From Herbidospora mongoliensis (lineage in GTDB: Bacteria; Actinomycetota; Actinomycetes; Streptosporangiales; Streptosporangiaceae): a stretch of DNA of 64,000 bases. The stretch spans positions 248,001-312,000 of the forward strand of contig NZ_BBXD01000014.1 of assembly GCF_001570545.1 (NCBI RefSeq), read 5' to 3'. The translations under genes and the position numbers were made by a program. Positions 1 to 8,113 of the stretch are shown piece by piece (positions within the stretch are counted from its first letter, which is position 1; each line of letters opens with the position of its first letter). The notes beneath the pieces are model-generated. The model did not search any database. It had not been told where the DNA came from and was given only the letters and a program-made list of their open reading frames with translations.

Positions 1-479
1 GCCGACCGTGAGGCGATGGAGGCGACGATCTCCCCGTACACGATCGGAGTGACCCTGCCGACGGCGGCCACGATCGGCACGGTGGCCTGGCCGCCGCAGG
101 TGACCATGTTGACGTTGCGCTCGCCGAGGTGCTCGTCGAGATTGACCGGCGGCACGACGTAGGGGCCGACGGCGGCCGGGGTGAGGTCGACGACGACCTT
201 GCCGTGGGCGCGCAGCACCTCGTCGTTGTGCCTGTGGGCTCCGGCGGAGGTGGCGTCGAAGACCACCTCGACGTCGGCGAACTCCGGCATCGCGACCAGG
301 CCCTCGACGCCCTTGTCCGTGGTGGCCACGCCCAGGCGCCGGGCCCGCGCGAGGCCGTCGGAGGCGGGGTCGATCCCGGCCATGGCCACCATGCGCAGCG
401 TCGTCGACACGCGCAGCACCTTGATCATCAGATCGGTGCCGATGTTGCCGGAACCGATCACCGCCACTCCGGTGTTCAC
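1..479 (-). CDS. Acetaldehyde dehydrogenase (acetylating), C-terminus beyond the left edge
   Basis: Converts acetaldehyde, NAD+ and CoA to acetyl-CoA, the last step of meta-cleavage pathways. The visible 159 residues begin at a GTG that overlaps the TGA of the preceding hydratase gene (4-bp overlap). They open with a Rossmann motif (VIGSGNIG, residues 7-14) and contain [12 protein letters not shown], where Cys128 matches the catalytic cysteine of the MhpF/DmpF/HsaG family. The gene runs off the window, so its C-terminus and any following 4-hydroxy-2-oxovalerate aldolase are unseen. As last visible gene of the kynurenine operon it should convert the acetaldehyde derived from the ring carbons. 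Confidence 0.9.
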   Translation of the reverse strand, partial: MNTGVAVIGSGNIGTDLMIKVLRVSTTLRMVAMAGIDPASDGLARARRLGVATTDKGVEGLVAMPEFADVEVVFDATSAGAHRHNDEVLRAHGKVVVDLTPAAVGPYVVPPVNLDEHLGERNVNMVTCGGQATVPIVAAVGRVTPIVYGEIVASIASRS

Positions 480-1267
480 GCGGCCTCCTTGCCGAAACAG
501 ATCCTGACCGAGCCGAGGCCCGAGATGCGCGCCTCGTAGGCCGCGCCCGGCGTCACCGGGACCATCGGCCCGAGCGCGCCGGAGAGCACCACGTCACCGG
601 CCCGCAGCGGGCGGCCGGCGCGGGCGAGCGTCCCGGCCAGCCACGCAACGGCGTGCGCCGGGTTGCCCAGGCAGGCCGCGCCCGCGCCGACGGAGACGGG
701 CTCGCCGTCGTGTTCGAGCACCGCCCCGCAGAGCCGGAGGTCCACGTCGGCGACGCGGCGGGGGCTGGTGCCGAGCACGAACAGGCCGCTGGAGGCGTTG
801 TCGGCGACGGTGTCCACGATGGAGATGTCCCAGTTCGCCACCCGCGACCCGACGATCTCGATGGCCGGCAGCAGGTGGTCGGTCGCGCGGATCACGTCCA
901 CCACCGTCACCTGCTCGTGCGGCAGGTCGGCGCCGAGCACGAACGCGATCTCCGCCTCCACCCGGGGCTGGAGCACCCGGCCGGGGGCGACTTCAGCGCC
1001 GTCGGGCACCGCCATGTCGGCGAACAGCACGCCGAAGTCCGGCTGGTAGACGCCCAGGGCCTTCTGCACGACGGGGTTGGTCAGCCCGATCTTCGCGCCG
1101 ACCGGCCGCCGCCCTTCGGCGGTCCACCGCTCCACCTGCGCCTGCTGGACGGCGTACGCCGTGGCCACGTCCCCCTCGGGCAGCAGGTCGCCGCGCAGGG
1201 GAGGGCACGGCGTGCCGGTGTCGTAGGCGTCGCGCAGGATCGTTGCGGCGCGCTGGATGTCGGTCAT
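476..1267 (-). CDS. 2-keto-4-pentenoate hydratase / 2-oxo-3-hexenedioate decarboxylase family
   Basis: A 263-residue member of the fumarylacetoacetase-like superfamily (MhpD, DmpE and DmpH type). The metal-binding stretch [12 protein letters not shown] and the later PAIEIVGSR and [11 protein letters not shown] segments are typical. In the aminomuconate route the oxalocrotonate decarboxylase and the pentenoate hydratase are close paralogues, and only one such gene is visible, so which step it performs is uncertain. Its ATG overlaps the stop of the aldehyde dehydrogenase and its TGA overlaps the GTG of acetaldehyde dehydrogenase, showing translational coupling within the kynurenine operon. Confidence 0.85.
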   Translation of the reverse strand: MTDIQRAATILRDAYDTGTPCPPLRGDLLPEGDVATAYAVQQAQVERWTAEGRRPVGAKIGLTNPVVQKALGVYQPDFGVLFADMAVPDGAEVAPGRVLQPRVEAEIAFVLGADLPHEQVTVVDVIRATDHLLPAIEIVGSRVANWDISIVDTVADNASSGLFVLGTSPRRVADVDLRLCGAVLEHDGEPVSVGAGAACLGNPAHAVAWLAGTLARAGRPLRAGDVVLSGALGPMVPVTPGAAYEARISGLGSVRICFGKEAA

Positions 1268-2769
1268 GAGAGGTCCACGCAGACGTTGGTGAGCTCCGAA
1301 TAGAAGGCGAGCGAGTGCACGCCGCCCTCGCGGCCGACACCCGAGGCCTTGACCCCGCCGAACGGGGTGCGCAGGTCGCGCAGGAACCAGGTGTTGACCC
1401 AGACGATCCCGGCGTCGAGGCGGGCGCCCGCCCGGTGGGCCCGGCCGACGTCGCGGGTCCAGACGGTCGCGGCCAGGCCGTAGACGCTGTCGTTGGCCAG
1501 CGCGAACGCCTCCTCCTCATCGTCGAAGGGGGCGACGTGGCAGACCGGGCCGAAGATCTCCTCCCGGTTGGTCCTGGCGTCCTGCCCCAGACCGGTGAGC
1601 ACGGTCGGCCGCACGTACGCGCCGCCGTCCCTGGCGTCGCCGAAGACCGGCACGTCACCTCCGGCGAGCACGGTCGCGCCCTCGGCGCGGGCCAGGTCGT
1701 AGTAGCCGAGCACCTTGTCGCGGTGGCCCCGGGAGATCAGCGGCATCGTGCCGGTCGCCGGGTCGGACGGCCAGCCGAAGCCCTGCGCGGCGGCCCGCCG
1801 GGCCAGCCGTTCGGTGAACTCCTCGAAGACCGGCCGCTGCACGTAGAGGCGTTCGGTGCACAGGCACACCTGGCCGCCGTTGGTGAAGCTGGAGCGCACC
1901 GAGCCCTCCACGGCGGCGTCCAGATCGGCGTCGGCGAAGATCAGCCCGGCGTTCTTGCCGCCGAGCTCGAACGAGACCGCCTTCACCCCGTCGGACGCCG
2001 CCCGCATGATCGCGCTGCCGGTGGCCGACTCACCGGTGAAGGTGATCGCGTCGACCCCCGGGTGCGTGGTGAGGAACTCGCCCGCCGAACCGGGGCCGAA
2101 GCCGTGCACCAGGTTGAACACCCCGTCGGGCACGCCGACCGCCGCCATCACCTCGGCCAGCAGGGTGGCGGAGGCGGGCGTCTCCTCCGACGGCTTGACG
2201 ATCACCGCGTTCCCGCACGCCAGCGCGGGGGCGACCTTCCAGGTCAGCAGTAGCAACGGCAGGTTCCACGGCACGATGACCGCGACCACGCCGACCGGCT
2301 TGCGCACCGCGTAGTTGAGCGCCCGCCCGCCGGTGACGAACGACTCCGTGGGGGTCGTGACGGCGATCTCGGCGAAGGCCCGGAAGTTGGCCGCGCCGCG
2401 CGGGATGTCCAGGGTTCTGGCCTGCGAGATCGGTTTGCCGGTGTCGGCGACCTCGGCGGTGACCAGGTCGTCGAACCGCCGGTCCAGCTCATCGGCGATG
2501 GCGTTCAGGATCGCCGCGCGCTGGCGCTCGTCCATCCGGCCCCACGGCCCGCGCATCGCCCGGCGGGCCGCCTCGACCGCCGCGTCGACGGTGCCGGCGT
2601 CGGCCTCCGCGACCTCGAACACCGTCTCGCCGGTGACCGGGCTGACCTTGGCGAACCGCTTCCCCTCCGCGACGAACCGGCCGTCGACGAAGTTGCGCAG
2701 CAGGCCCGGCTCGCCGACCGGCCGTCCGGCCATCAGGTCGGGCTTCCACAGTGTCATGGGCTCTGTCAT
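1264..2769 (-). CDS. 2-aminomuconic / 2-hydroxymuconic semialdehyde dehydrogenase
   Basis: A full-length 501-residue NAD-dependent aldehyde dehydrogenase. It has the FELGGKNAG glutamate motif and the nucleophile in GGQVCLC (Cys302, followed by a second Cys at 304). The family is broad. The assignment to 2-aminomuconate semialdehyde comes from its position directly downstream of kynurenine 3-monooxygenase and upstream of a pentenoate hydratase. The start overlaps the monooxygenase stop by 4 bp. Betaine-aldehyde or generic aldehyde dehydrogenase is the alternative if context is ignored. Confidence 0.82.
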   Translation of the reverse strand: MTEPMTLWKPDLMAGRPVGEPGLLRNFVDGRFVAEGKRFAKVSPVTGETVFEVAEADAGTVDAAVEAARRAMRGPWGRMDERQRAAILNAIADELDRRFDDLVTAEVADTGKPISQARTLDIPRGAANFRAFAEIAVTTPTESFVTGGRALNYAVRKPVGVVAVIVPWNLPLLLLTWKVAPALACGNAVIVKPSEETPASATLLAEVMAAVGVPDGVFNLVHGFGPGSAGEFLTTHPGVDAITFTGESATGSAIMRAASDGVKAVSFELGGKNAGLIFADADLDAAVEGSVRSSFTNGGQVCLCTERLYVQRPVFEEFTERLARRAAAQGFGWPSDPATGTMPLISRGHRDKVLGYYDLARAEGATVLAGGDVPVFGDARDGGAYVRPTVLTGLGQDARTNREEIFGPVCHVAPFDDEEEAFALANDSVYGLAATVWTRDVGRAHRAGARLDAGIVWVNTWFLRDLRTPFGGVKASGVGREGGVHSLAFYSELTNVCVDLS

Positions 2770-4085
2770 GCGCTCCGCCTTCCTCTCAGGATCGCGCCGC
2801 CGATGAGCAGCGCCCCCGCGCCGACGGCCGCGCCGAGCACCCGGTGCTGGCGGCGCACCCGCCGCCGCACCTGCGCGTAGGGCACGGTCGAGAAGGAGAC
2901 CAGCTCGTAGCGGGACACGTAGCGGCCGGGCAGGGCCCGCTCCAGCGCGTGTTCCACCTTCTTCTGGAGCTGGAAGACGGGGGAGGCCACCTTGTCGCGC
3001 ATCTCGACGAAGTTGGCCAGGGCCATCCGGGCGATGGCCTCGGTGTTGTCCCTGCGCCGCTCCTCGTAGAGGGGCAGCGCGCGGGTCCAGTCGCCGGCGG
3101 TCTCGTCGAGGCAGCGGTCGAGTTCGACGACGTCCTCGAAGGCGCAGTTGGCGCCCTGTCCGTAGAAGGGCACGATCGCGTGGGCGGCGTCGCCGATCAG
3201 CGCGGCCTTCCCACCGACGTGCCAGGGGGTGCAGCGCACGGTGCCGAGCAGGCCGACGGGGTTGTGCCGGTAGTCCTCGACGAGGGTGGGGGCGAGCTCG
3301 ATCAGGTCGGGGTAGTGCTCGGCGAAGTGGCGTTCGACGGCGGCGGGGCTGCCGATCGAGGCGAAGCTGCTGGTGCCGCTGTTGGGCCAGAACAGGGTGC
3401 AGGTGAACGAGCGGTCGGGGTTGGGCAGCGCGATCATCATGGAGGTGCCGCGCGGCCAGATGTGCAGCGCGTCCGGGGAGAGGGCGAACTCGCCGTCGCG
3501 CGGCGGGATGCGCAGCTCCTTGTAGCCGTAGTCGAGGAAGTCGAGGCTCTCCGTCAGCCCGGCGTGCGCCAGCAGCTGGGCCCGCACCGCCGAACCCGCG
3601 CCGTCGGCGCCGAGCACCACGGCCGCTCTGGCTTTCACGACGCCGTCCGGGGTCTCGTACGTCATCTCGCCCGTCCGCGGGTCGAGATCGGTCAGCCGGT
3701 GGTCGAAGACGATGCGCACGCCGGGCTGTTCGGCCGCCGCGGTGAGCAGGGCGTTGTTGAGGGTCGAGCGGCTGATCGAGTTGATCGCCCGCTGCCCGTC
3801 GTGGCTGTAGGGCTGGAAGTCCAGTTCACCTTTCACCGGGTGGATGACACGCCCGCGCATCGGCAGCGCGTCGGCCATGACCTGCTTGTCGAGGCCGATG
3901 CGGCGCAGCGCGTCGAGGCCGCGCTCCGAGAGGGCGAGGTTGATCGAGCGGCCCCGCTCGACGGTGCCGGTCCTGGGGTCGGGGCGGCGTTCGTACAGGG
4001 CGACGGGCAGGCCGCGCCTGGCCAGGAAACAGGCGAGCAGGCAACCGGCCAGGCCGGCGCCGACCACCGCTATCTCGTCGCTCAT
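2766..4085 (-). CDS. kmo: Kynurenine 3-monooxygenase
   Basis: FAD- and NADPH-dependent hydroxylation of L-kynurenine to 3-hydroxykynurenine. The 439 residues start with a dinucleotide-binding motif (VVGAGLAG, residues 7-14) and carry the second flavin motif GDAAHAIVPFYGQG, typical of group A flavin monooxygenases of the KMO type. Near the C-terminus is a hydrophobic stretch (RVLGAAVGAGALLIGG) followed by basic residues, which looks like a membrane anchor; the eukaryotic mitochondrial enzyme also has a C-terminal anchor. The gene is coupled by 4-bp overlaps to kynureninase upstream and the semialdehyde dehydrogenase downstream, so the product most likely feeds 3-hydroxyanthranilate degradation. 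Confidence 0.92.
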   Translation of the reverse strand: MSDEIAVVGAGLAGCLLACFLARRGLPVALYERRPDPRTGTVERGRSINLALSERGLDALRRIGLDKQVMADALPMRGRVIHPVKGELDFQPYSHDGQRAINSISRSTLNNALLTAAAEQPGVRIVFDHRLTDLDPRTGEMTYETPDGVVKARAAVVLGADGAGSAVRAQLLAHAGLTESLDFLDYGYKELRIPPRDGEFALSPDALHIWPRGTSMMIALPNPDRSFTCTLFWPNSGTSSFASIGSPAAVERHFAEHYPDLIELAPTLVEDYRHNPVGLLGTVRCTPWHVGGKAALIGDAAHAIVPFYGQGANCAFEDVVELDRCLDETAGDWTRALPLYEERRRDNTEAIARMALANFVEMRDKVASPVFQLQKKVEHALERALPGRYVSRYELVSFSTVPYAQVRRRVRRQHRVLGAAVGAGALLIGGAILRGRRSA

Positions 4086-5317
4086 CGGACCTCCTCGATG
4101 ACGTGGGCGAGGGCGTCGGCCAGCCGCCAGCAGTCGTGGTAGGTGCAGTACAGGGGCACCGGCGCGGCCCGGACGATGTCCGGCTCCCGGGCGTCGGTGA
4201 TCACGCCGAACTCGAAACGCAGCCGTTTGGCCAGCTCGTGGGCGCTGCCGGTGCCGATGCGCAGCGAGAGCTGGCTGCCCCTCCGGTCGGGATCGCGCGG
4301 GGTCACCAGGGTGAGCGGGAGCTCGTCGAGCAGCGATTCCAGGTAGCCGGTGAGGCGCTCACTGCGGGCCCGGAGGTCGGTCATGCCGTACCGGTCGAAG
4401 ATCTCCAGGGAGGTGCGGACCGGACCCATCGCGTAGATCGGCGGGTTGGAGATCTGCCAGGCGTCGGCCGTCGCCGGAGGCCGGGAGACCGGCGTCATCT
4501 CGAAGCGGGTGGCCGGTTCGGTGCTCCACCAGCCCTCGAACCGCTGGACCGCCGGGTCGCCGAGGTGCCGTTCGTGGACGAACACGCCGCCGAGCGCCCC
4601 AGGCCCCGCGTTCAGGTACTTGTAGGAGCACCAGGCCGCGAAGTCGGGGCCCCAGGCGTGCAGCTCCAGCGGGACGTTCCCGGCGGCGTGCGCCAGGTCC
4701 CAGCCGACCAGCGCACCGGCCTCGTGCCCCGCGCGGGTGATCGCGGGGATGTCCATCAGTTCGCCGGTGAGGTAGTTGACCCCGCCGAGCAGCACCAGCG
4801 CGACCTCGTGGCCCTCCCGGGCCAGGTAGCCGAGCACGTCGGCGGGGTCGAGCCGGACCACCGTCTCGTCGGGGTCGAGGCCGTGGAAACGGGCCTGGCT
4901 GCGCACCGCGTAGCTGTCGGAGGGGAAGGCGGTGTCCTCGATGACGATCTTCGTCCGGGTGCCGGCGGGCCGGTAGAAGGACACCATCAGCAGGTGCAGG
5001 TTGACCGTCAGTGAGTTCATCACCACGGTCTCCTCCGGCAGCGCGCCGACCAGCCGGGCTGCGGTGTCGGTCAGGAACCCGTGGTAGGGCAACCACGGGC
5101 GGGCCGCGTCGAGATGGCCCTCGACGCCGAGTCGCGCCCAGGAGTCCAGGTCGTCGAGCAGGTCGCCCCTGGTGGCCTTGGGCTGCAGCCCCAGCGAGTT
5201 CCCGGCCAGGTAGGCGGCTTCGGCGTAACGGCCGCCGTCCGCCGGGGGGACGTGGAAGAGATCGCGGTGGCCGGGGTCGGCCGTGTCGCGTTCGAGGGCG
5301 TCGGCCTCGGTGAACAT
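4082..5317 (-). CDS. kynU: Kynureninase
   Basis: PLP-dependent hydrolysis of kynurenine or 3-hydroxykynurenine to (3-hydroxy)anthranilate and alanine. The 411-residue length is normal. The PLP lysine is visible in WCSYKYLNAGPGALGG (Lys233), and the fold-type I aspartate region GALVGWDLAHAAGN precedes it. The start lies 16 bp after the stop of tryptophan dioxygenase and the stop overlaps the monooxygenase start. Order and overlaps indicate one transcript. Confidence 0.94.
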   Translation of the reverse strand: MFTEADALERDTADPGHRDLFHVPPADGGRYAEAAYLAGNSLGLQPKATRGDLLDDLDSWARLGVEGHLDAARPWLPYHGFLTDTAARLVGALPEETVVMNSLTVNLHLLMVSFYRPAGTRTKIVIEDTAFPSDSYAVRSQARFHGLDPDETVVRLDPADVLGYLAREGHEVALVLLGGVNYLTGELMDIPAITRAGHEAGALVGWDLAHAAGNVPLELHAWGPDFAAWCSYKYLNAGPGALGGVFVHERHLGDPAVQRFEGWWSTEPATRFEMTPVSRPPATADAWQISNPPIYAMGPVRTSLEIFDRYGMTDLRARSERLTGYLESLLDELPLTLVTPRDPDRRGSQLSLRIGTGSAHELAKRLRFEFGVITDAREPDIVRAAPVPLYCTYHDCWRLADALAHVIEEVR

Positions 5318-5333
5318 CGTCGTCGCGCTCCGC

Positions 5334-6200
5334 TCAGACCAGGGTCCTGGCGGACCAGATTTCGGGGAAGACCACTCGGGCCAGGCTGCGGCGCAGCCAG
5401 TTGGCCCCGGCGGAGCCGCCGCTGCCGGACTTCTCGCCCATGGTGCGCTGCACCGCCTTGAGGTGCTGCCAGCGCCAGTCGCCGAAGCCGTCGGCGAGTT
5501 CGGTGAGCGCCTCGCCGAGCGACCAGAGGTGGTTGCCGGGGGTGTTCTCCCGGTAGATCTCGACCCAGGCGGCCTCGACGGCGGGGTGGCCCTCGTGCTC
5601 GATGGTCACGTCGCGTTCCAGCAGGTCGCGGGGAATGGCGAAGCCCTGGCGGGCGAGCGTGGCGATCACGTCGTCCCACAGGCTGGGCGCGCGCAGGGTG
5701 TCCTGGAGCGAGGCGTACACCTCGGGCTGGCGCTGGAAGGGCCGCAGCAGCGTCGCGCTGCGCAGGCCCAGCAGGAATTCCAGGTGCCGGTACATGGCGG
5801 ACTGGAAGCCCGAGGCCTCACCCAGCAGGTCGCGGAAGCGGTTGAAATCGGCCGGTGTCATCCAGTCGAGCCCGCGCCAGGCGGCGTTGAGGCCCTCGAT
5901 GTCCAGGGCGGCGCGCTTCAGCGGGGCGAGCGCGCCCCAGACGTCGTCGTCGCGCAAGAACCGCTGGGCCTCGCGCAGTTCGAAGCAGGTCAGGCCGAAA
6001 TACAACTCCATGATCTGGCTGACCATGAGGAAGGACATCTCACCGGGGTCCTTGCTGATGGTCTGCTGCAGCGAGTGCAGGGTCTCGGCGTGCACGTAGA
6101 CGTCGTACGGCAGGCCGTCGGCGAACTCCAAAGTGGGGTTCCCGCCGTTGGCGGCGGCCTTGGCCGCGCGCGTGCTGTTCGTGCTCTCCACAAACCTCAT
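5334..6200 (-). CDS. kynA: Tryptophan 2,3-dioxygenase
   Basis: Heme enzyme that opens the tryptophan pyrrole ring to N-formylkynurenine. About 288 residues; SFLMVSQIMELYFGL near the N-terminus and WRWQHLKAVQRTMG followed by GSGGSAGANWLR near the C-terminus are diagnostic, with the histidine of WQHLK (about residue 246) as likely proximal heme ligand. I place the start at the ATG at 6200 because GGAGG lies 3 bp upstream, although that spacing is short. An in-frame ATG at 6218 has no ribosome site, and a GTG lies three codons downstream. No kynurenine formamidase gene is visible in the window. Confidence 0.92.
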   Translation of the reverse strand: MRFVESTNSTRAAKAAANGGNPTLEFADGLPYDVYVHAETLHSLQQTISKDPGEMSFLMVSQIMELYFGLTCFELREAQRFLRDDDVWGALAPLKRAALDIEGLNAAWRGLDWMTPADFNRFRDLLGEASGFQSAMYRHLEFLLGLRSATLLRPFQRQPEVYASLQDTLRAPSLWDDVIATLARQGFAIPRDLLERDVTIEHEGHPAVEAAWVEIYRENTPGNHLWSLGEALTELADGFGDWRWQHLKAVQRTMGEKSGSGGSAGANWLRRSLARVVFPEIWSARTLV

Positions 6201-6310
6201 GCTCCTCCAAACGGTCATATGTTTAGAAGGAGCACTTAACGGTACGATGCGCGCTTGGCCTGTGGTTTCATGGCCAAACCGCTCAATCGCTTAACGAACC
6301 GAAGGTCGCC
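6201..6310. promoter_or_regulatory. Divergent promoter region of the kynurenine operon and the Lrp/AsnC gene
   Basis: This short region separates the divergent dioxygenase and regulator starts. It contains a perfect inverted repeat, TTGGCC (6255-6260) and GGCCAA (6272-6277), with an 11-bp spacer, and two CTTAACG boxes (6236 and 6291 areas). Lrp/AsnC proteins usually bind such dyads next to their own gene. Assigning this site to the adjacent regulator is inference. Confidence 0.5.
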
Positions 6311-6760
6311 ATGGACGATATGGATTGGGCGCTGCTGCGCGAGTTGCAGGTCGACGCGCGGCTGTCCTTCAGCGAACTGTCCCGCCGGGTGCACCTGTCG
6401 CCGCCCGCCGTGGCCGAGCGGGTGCGGCGGCTGGAGGAGACCGGCGTCATCTCCGGCTACCACGCCCGGGTCGACCTGACCCGGACCGGCTGGCCGGTGA
6501 TGGCGATCATCCGGATGTCCTGTTACGGCCCCCGCTGCATGTTGCGCGACCCGTCGGTGGCGAAGTGGCCGGAGGTGCTGGAGATCCACCGCATCACCGG
6601 CGACGCCTGCTGCATCCTCAAGGTGGCCGCCGAGACCATGGACGCCTTCGAGCACGTCATCGACCGGCTCGCGCCCTACGGCCAGCCGTCGAGCACGATG
6701 GTGCTGTCGACCCCGCTCCCGTGGCAATCGGTCACCCCGCCCCGTACCTCACCGGCTTAG
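6311..6760 (+). CDS. Lrp/AsnC-family transcriptional regulator (kynurenine operon)
   Basis: 149 residues with an N-terminal winged helix (LSFSELSRRVHLSPPAVAERV) and a C-terminal RAM/AsnC effector domain containing HRITGDACCILKVAAETMDAFE. GAAGG sits 5 bp before the ATG. In proteobacteria an Lrp-type regulator (KynR) beside kyn genes responds to kynurenine, and the divergent arrangement here suggests the same role. Its stop overlaps the stop of the convergent flavin oxidoreductase gene by 3-4 bp. Confidence 0.9.
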   Translation: MDDMDWALLRELQVDARLSFSELSRRVHLSPPAVAERVRRLEETGVISGYHARVDLTRTGWPVMAIIRMSCYGPRCMLRDPSVAKWPEVLEIHRITGDACCILKVAAETMDAFEHVIDRLAPYGQPSSTMVLSTPLPWQSVTPPRTSPA

Positions 6761-7761
6761 GGCCGCCGCAGCGACGGAAGCACCGCCGACCCCAGGAGTT
6801 CCACGCCGCGCCGGTCGCTCAGCCCGTGGGGGGTGCCGAACTCGACCCGGCGCACCCCCGCGTCGATGAGCGCCTGCGCCTGCGCCGCGACGTGGTCGGG
6901 GGTGCCCGCGAAGGCGAACAGGTCGAGCAGGTCACCGGGGATGAGCCGGCCCGCCTCCTCGTGCCGCCCCGCGTCGACCAGCTCCTTCACCCGGGCCACC
7001 AGGTCGGCCGGGATCTCCAGGGTCGGGTCGAGCTCGGCCACGACCGCGAGGTACATGGCCACCTCCGCCCGCGCCCGCGCCCGCGCCGCCGCGCCGTCGG
7101 TGTCGACGACGGTGACCGCGCCGAGCACGATCCCGACGTCGTCGGCGTCGCGCCCGGCGGCCTCCGCGCCCGGCCGCAGCCGCTCGCGGATCACCTTCAC
7201 CATCGCCGGGTTGGCGCTGCCGCCCACCTTGATCTCGTCGGCGATGCGCCCGGCGAGCGCCGCCCCCTTGGCGCCCCACGCGCCGAGCAGCAGCGGCGGA
7301 TCGGGGCGGTGCACCGGGTAACGCAGCGTGGTGCCCGGGGCCAGCCGGAACACCCTGCCCTCGTAGCCGTCGGCGTCGCCGCGCAGCAGCCGGTAGACGA
7401 CCTGCGCCGACTCCTCCAGGGTGGTCAGCGGGCGCTGCTGGTCGATGCCGACCGCGCCCAGCCAGGTTCCCCGCGCCAGGCCCAGGTAGGCCCGGCCGCG
7501 CGAGGCCAGGTCGAGCGCGGCGATCTGGCCCGCGATCTCGTAGGGAGCCAGGGAGTAGGGGTTGAGGCAGGCCACGCCCAGGCGTACGCGTTCGGTGGCG
7601 GCGGCCATCTCCAGCAGGGGGAAGATCGGCGGCTGGTACATGAGGTCGCCGAAGACGGTCAGCACGTCGAAGCCGTGCTCCTCGGCGCTGCGGGCCAGCC
7701 GGGCGTAGTCGCCCGCGCCCTTGTCGCTCTGGAGGCCCAAGCCGATCTCTACGTGGGTCAC
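6757..7761 (-). CDS. LLM-class flavin-dependent oxidoreductase (luciferase-like), copy 1
   Basis: 334 residues of the bacterial luciferase-like superfamily, using FMN or F420. Recognisable segments are VEIGLGLQ at the N-terminus, RVRLGVACLNPYSLAPYEIA, GRAYLGLARGTWLGAVGI, and the C-terminal GTPDHVAAQAQALIDAGV. It is a paralogue of the gene at 16719; both share the LGV..NPYS pattern. The GTG start overlaps the stop of the upstream TIGR04076-type gene. The substrate cannot be read from sequence. Position beside the importers suggests oxidation of an imported compound. Confidence 0.85.
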   Translation of the reverse strand: MTHVEIGLGLQSDKGAGDYARLARSAEEHGFDVLTVFGDLMYQPPIFPLLEMAAATERVRLGVACLNPYSLAPYEIAGQIAALDLASRGRAYLGLARGTWLGAVGIDQQRPLTTLEESAQVVYRLLRGDADGYEGRVFRLAPGTTLRYPVHRPDPPLLLGAWGAKGAALAGRIADEIKVGGSANPAMVKVIRERLRPGAEAAGRDADDVGIVLGAVTVVDTDGAAARARARAEVAMYLAVVAELDPTLEIPADLVARVKELVDAGRHEEAGRLIPGDLLDLFAFAGTPDHVAAQAQALIDAGVRRVEFGTPHGLSDRRGVELLGSAVLPSLRRP

Positions 7762-8096
7762 GTCAGATCCGCCGAGTTCATCCGCCGCCGGCAGGTGCGG
7801 GAGACCTGCATGATCAGGCGCTCCTCCGGGTCGGGGCAGGCGAACAGGGTGTCCTGGGCCAGCCAGTCGCCGGAGGCCAGGTCGCGCTGCTTGGCGGCCA
7901 GGAACGGGAGCACGGAGGCCAGCGCGTACACGCAGAAGTGCTGCCCGTCGGGCAGCTTCAGGTGGGCGCTGTTCGTCAGGTCGAAGTGGTCGCCGACGCT
8001 CATGCCGCAGACCGACCGGCCCTCGATGCGCTCGACGGTGACCCGGAGGTCGTAGATGTCCATGTCGCCGGACGTGTCGCCGGAGGTGTCGTCCAC
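7758..8096 (-). CDS. TIGR04076 family protein (small, function unknown)
   Basis: About 112 residues starting at a GTG with AAAGGA upstream; an internal ATG at 8063 lacks a ribosome site. The core (YDLRVTVERIEGRSVCGMSV, then GDHFDL, FCVYALASVLPFLAAKQR and ACPDPEERLIMQVSR) matches the short uncharacterised family that often neighbours redox or radical enzymes. Conserved cysteines occur in SVCGM, FCVYA and FACPDP. It lies between the HTH-cupin regulator and the flavin oxidoreductase in one leftward operon. A role as a small accessory or redox partner is only a guess. Confidence 0.75.
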   Translation of the reverse strand: MDDTSGDTSGDMDIYDLRVTVERIEGRSVCGMSVGDHFDLTNSAHLKLPDGQHFCVYALASVLPFLAAKQRDLASGDWLAQDTLFACPDPEERLIMQVSRTCRRRMNSADLT

Positions 8097-8113
8097 CCTG
8101 TGGGTCCTTTCGC

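Noticed and set aside
2751-4142. Plus-strand open frame opposite kynurenine 3-monooxygenase
   Set aside because: Low-complexity Gly/Val/Arg/His content with no motif; the minus strand encodes a clear KMO with coupled neighbours.
2766-6200. Kynurenine genes as part of an antibiotic biosynthetic cluster
   Set aside because: No NRPS, PKS or tailoring genes nearby; downstream genes are meta-cleavage catabolic enzymes in the same operon.
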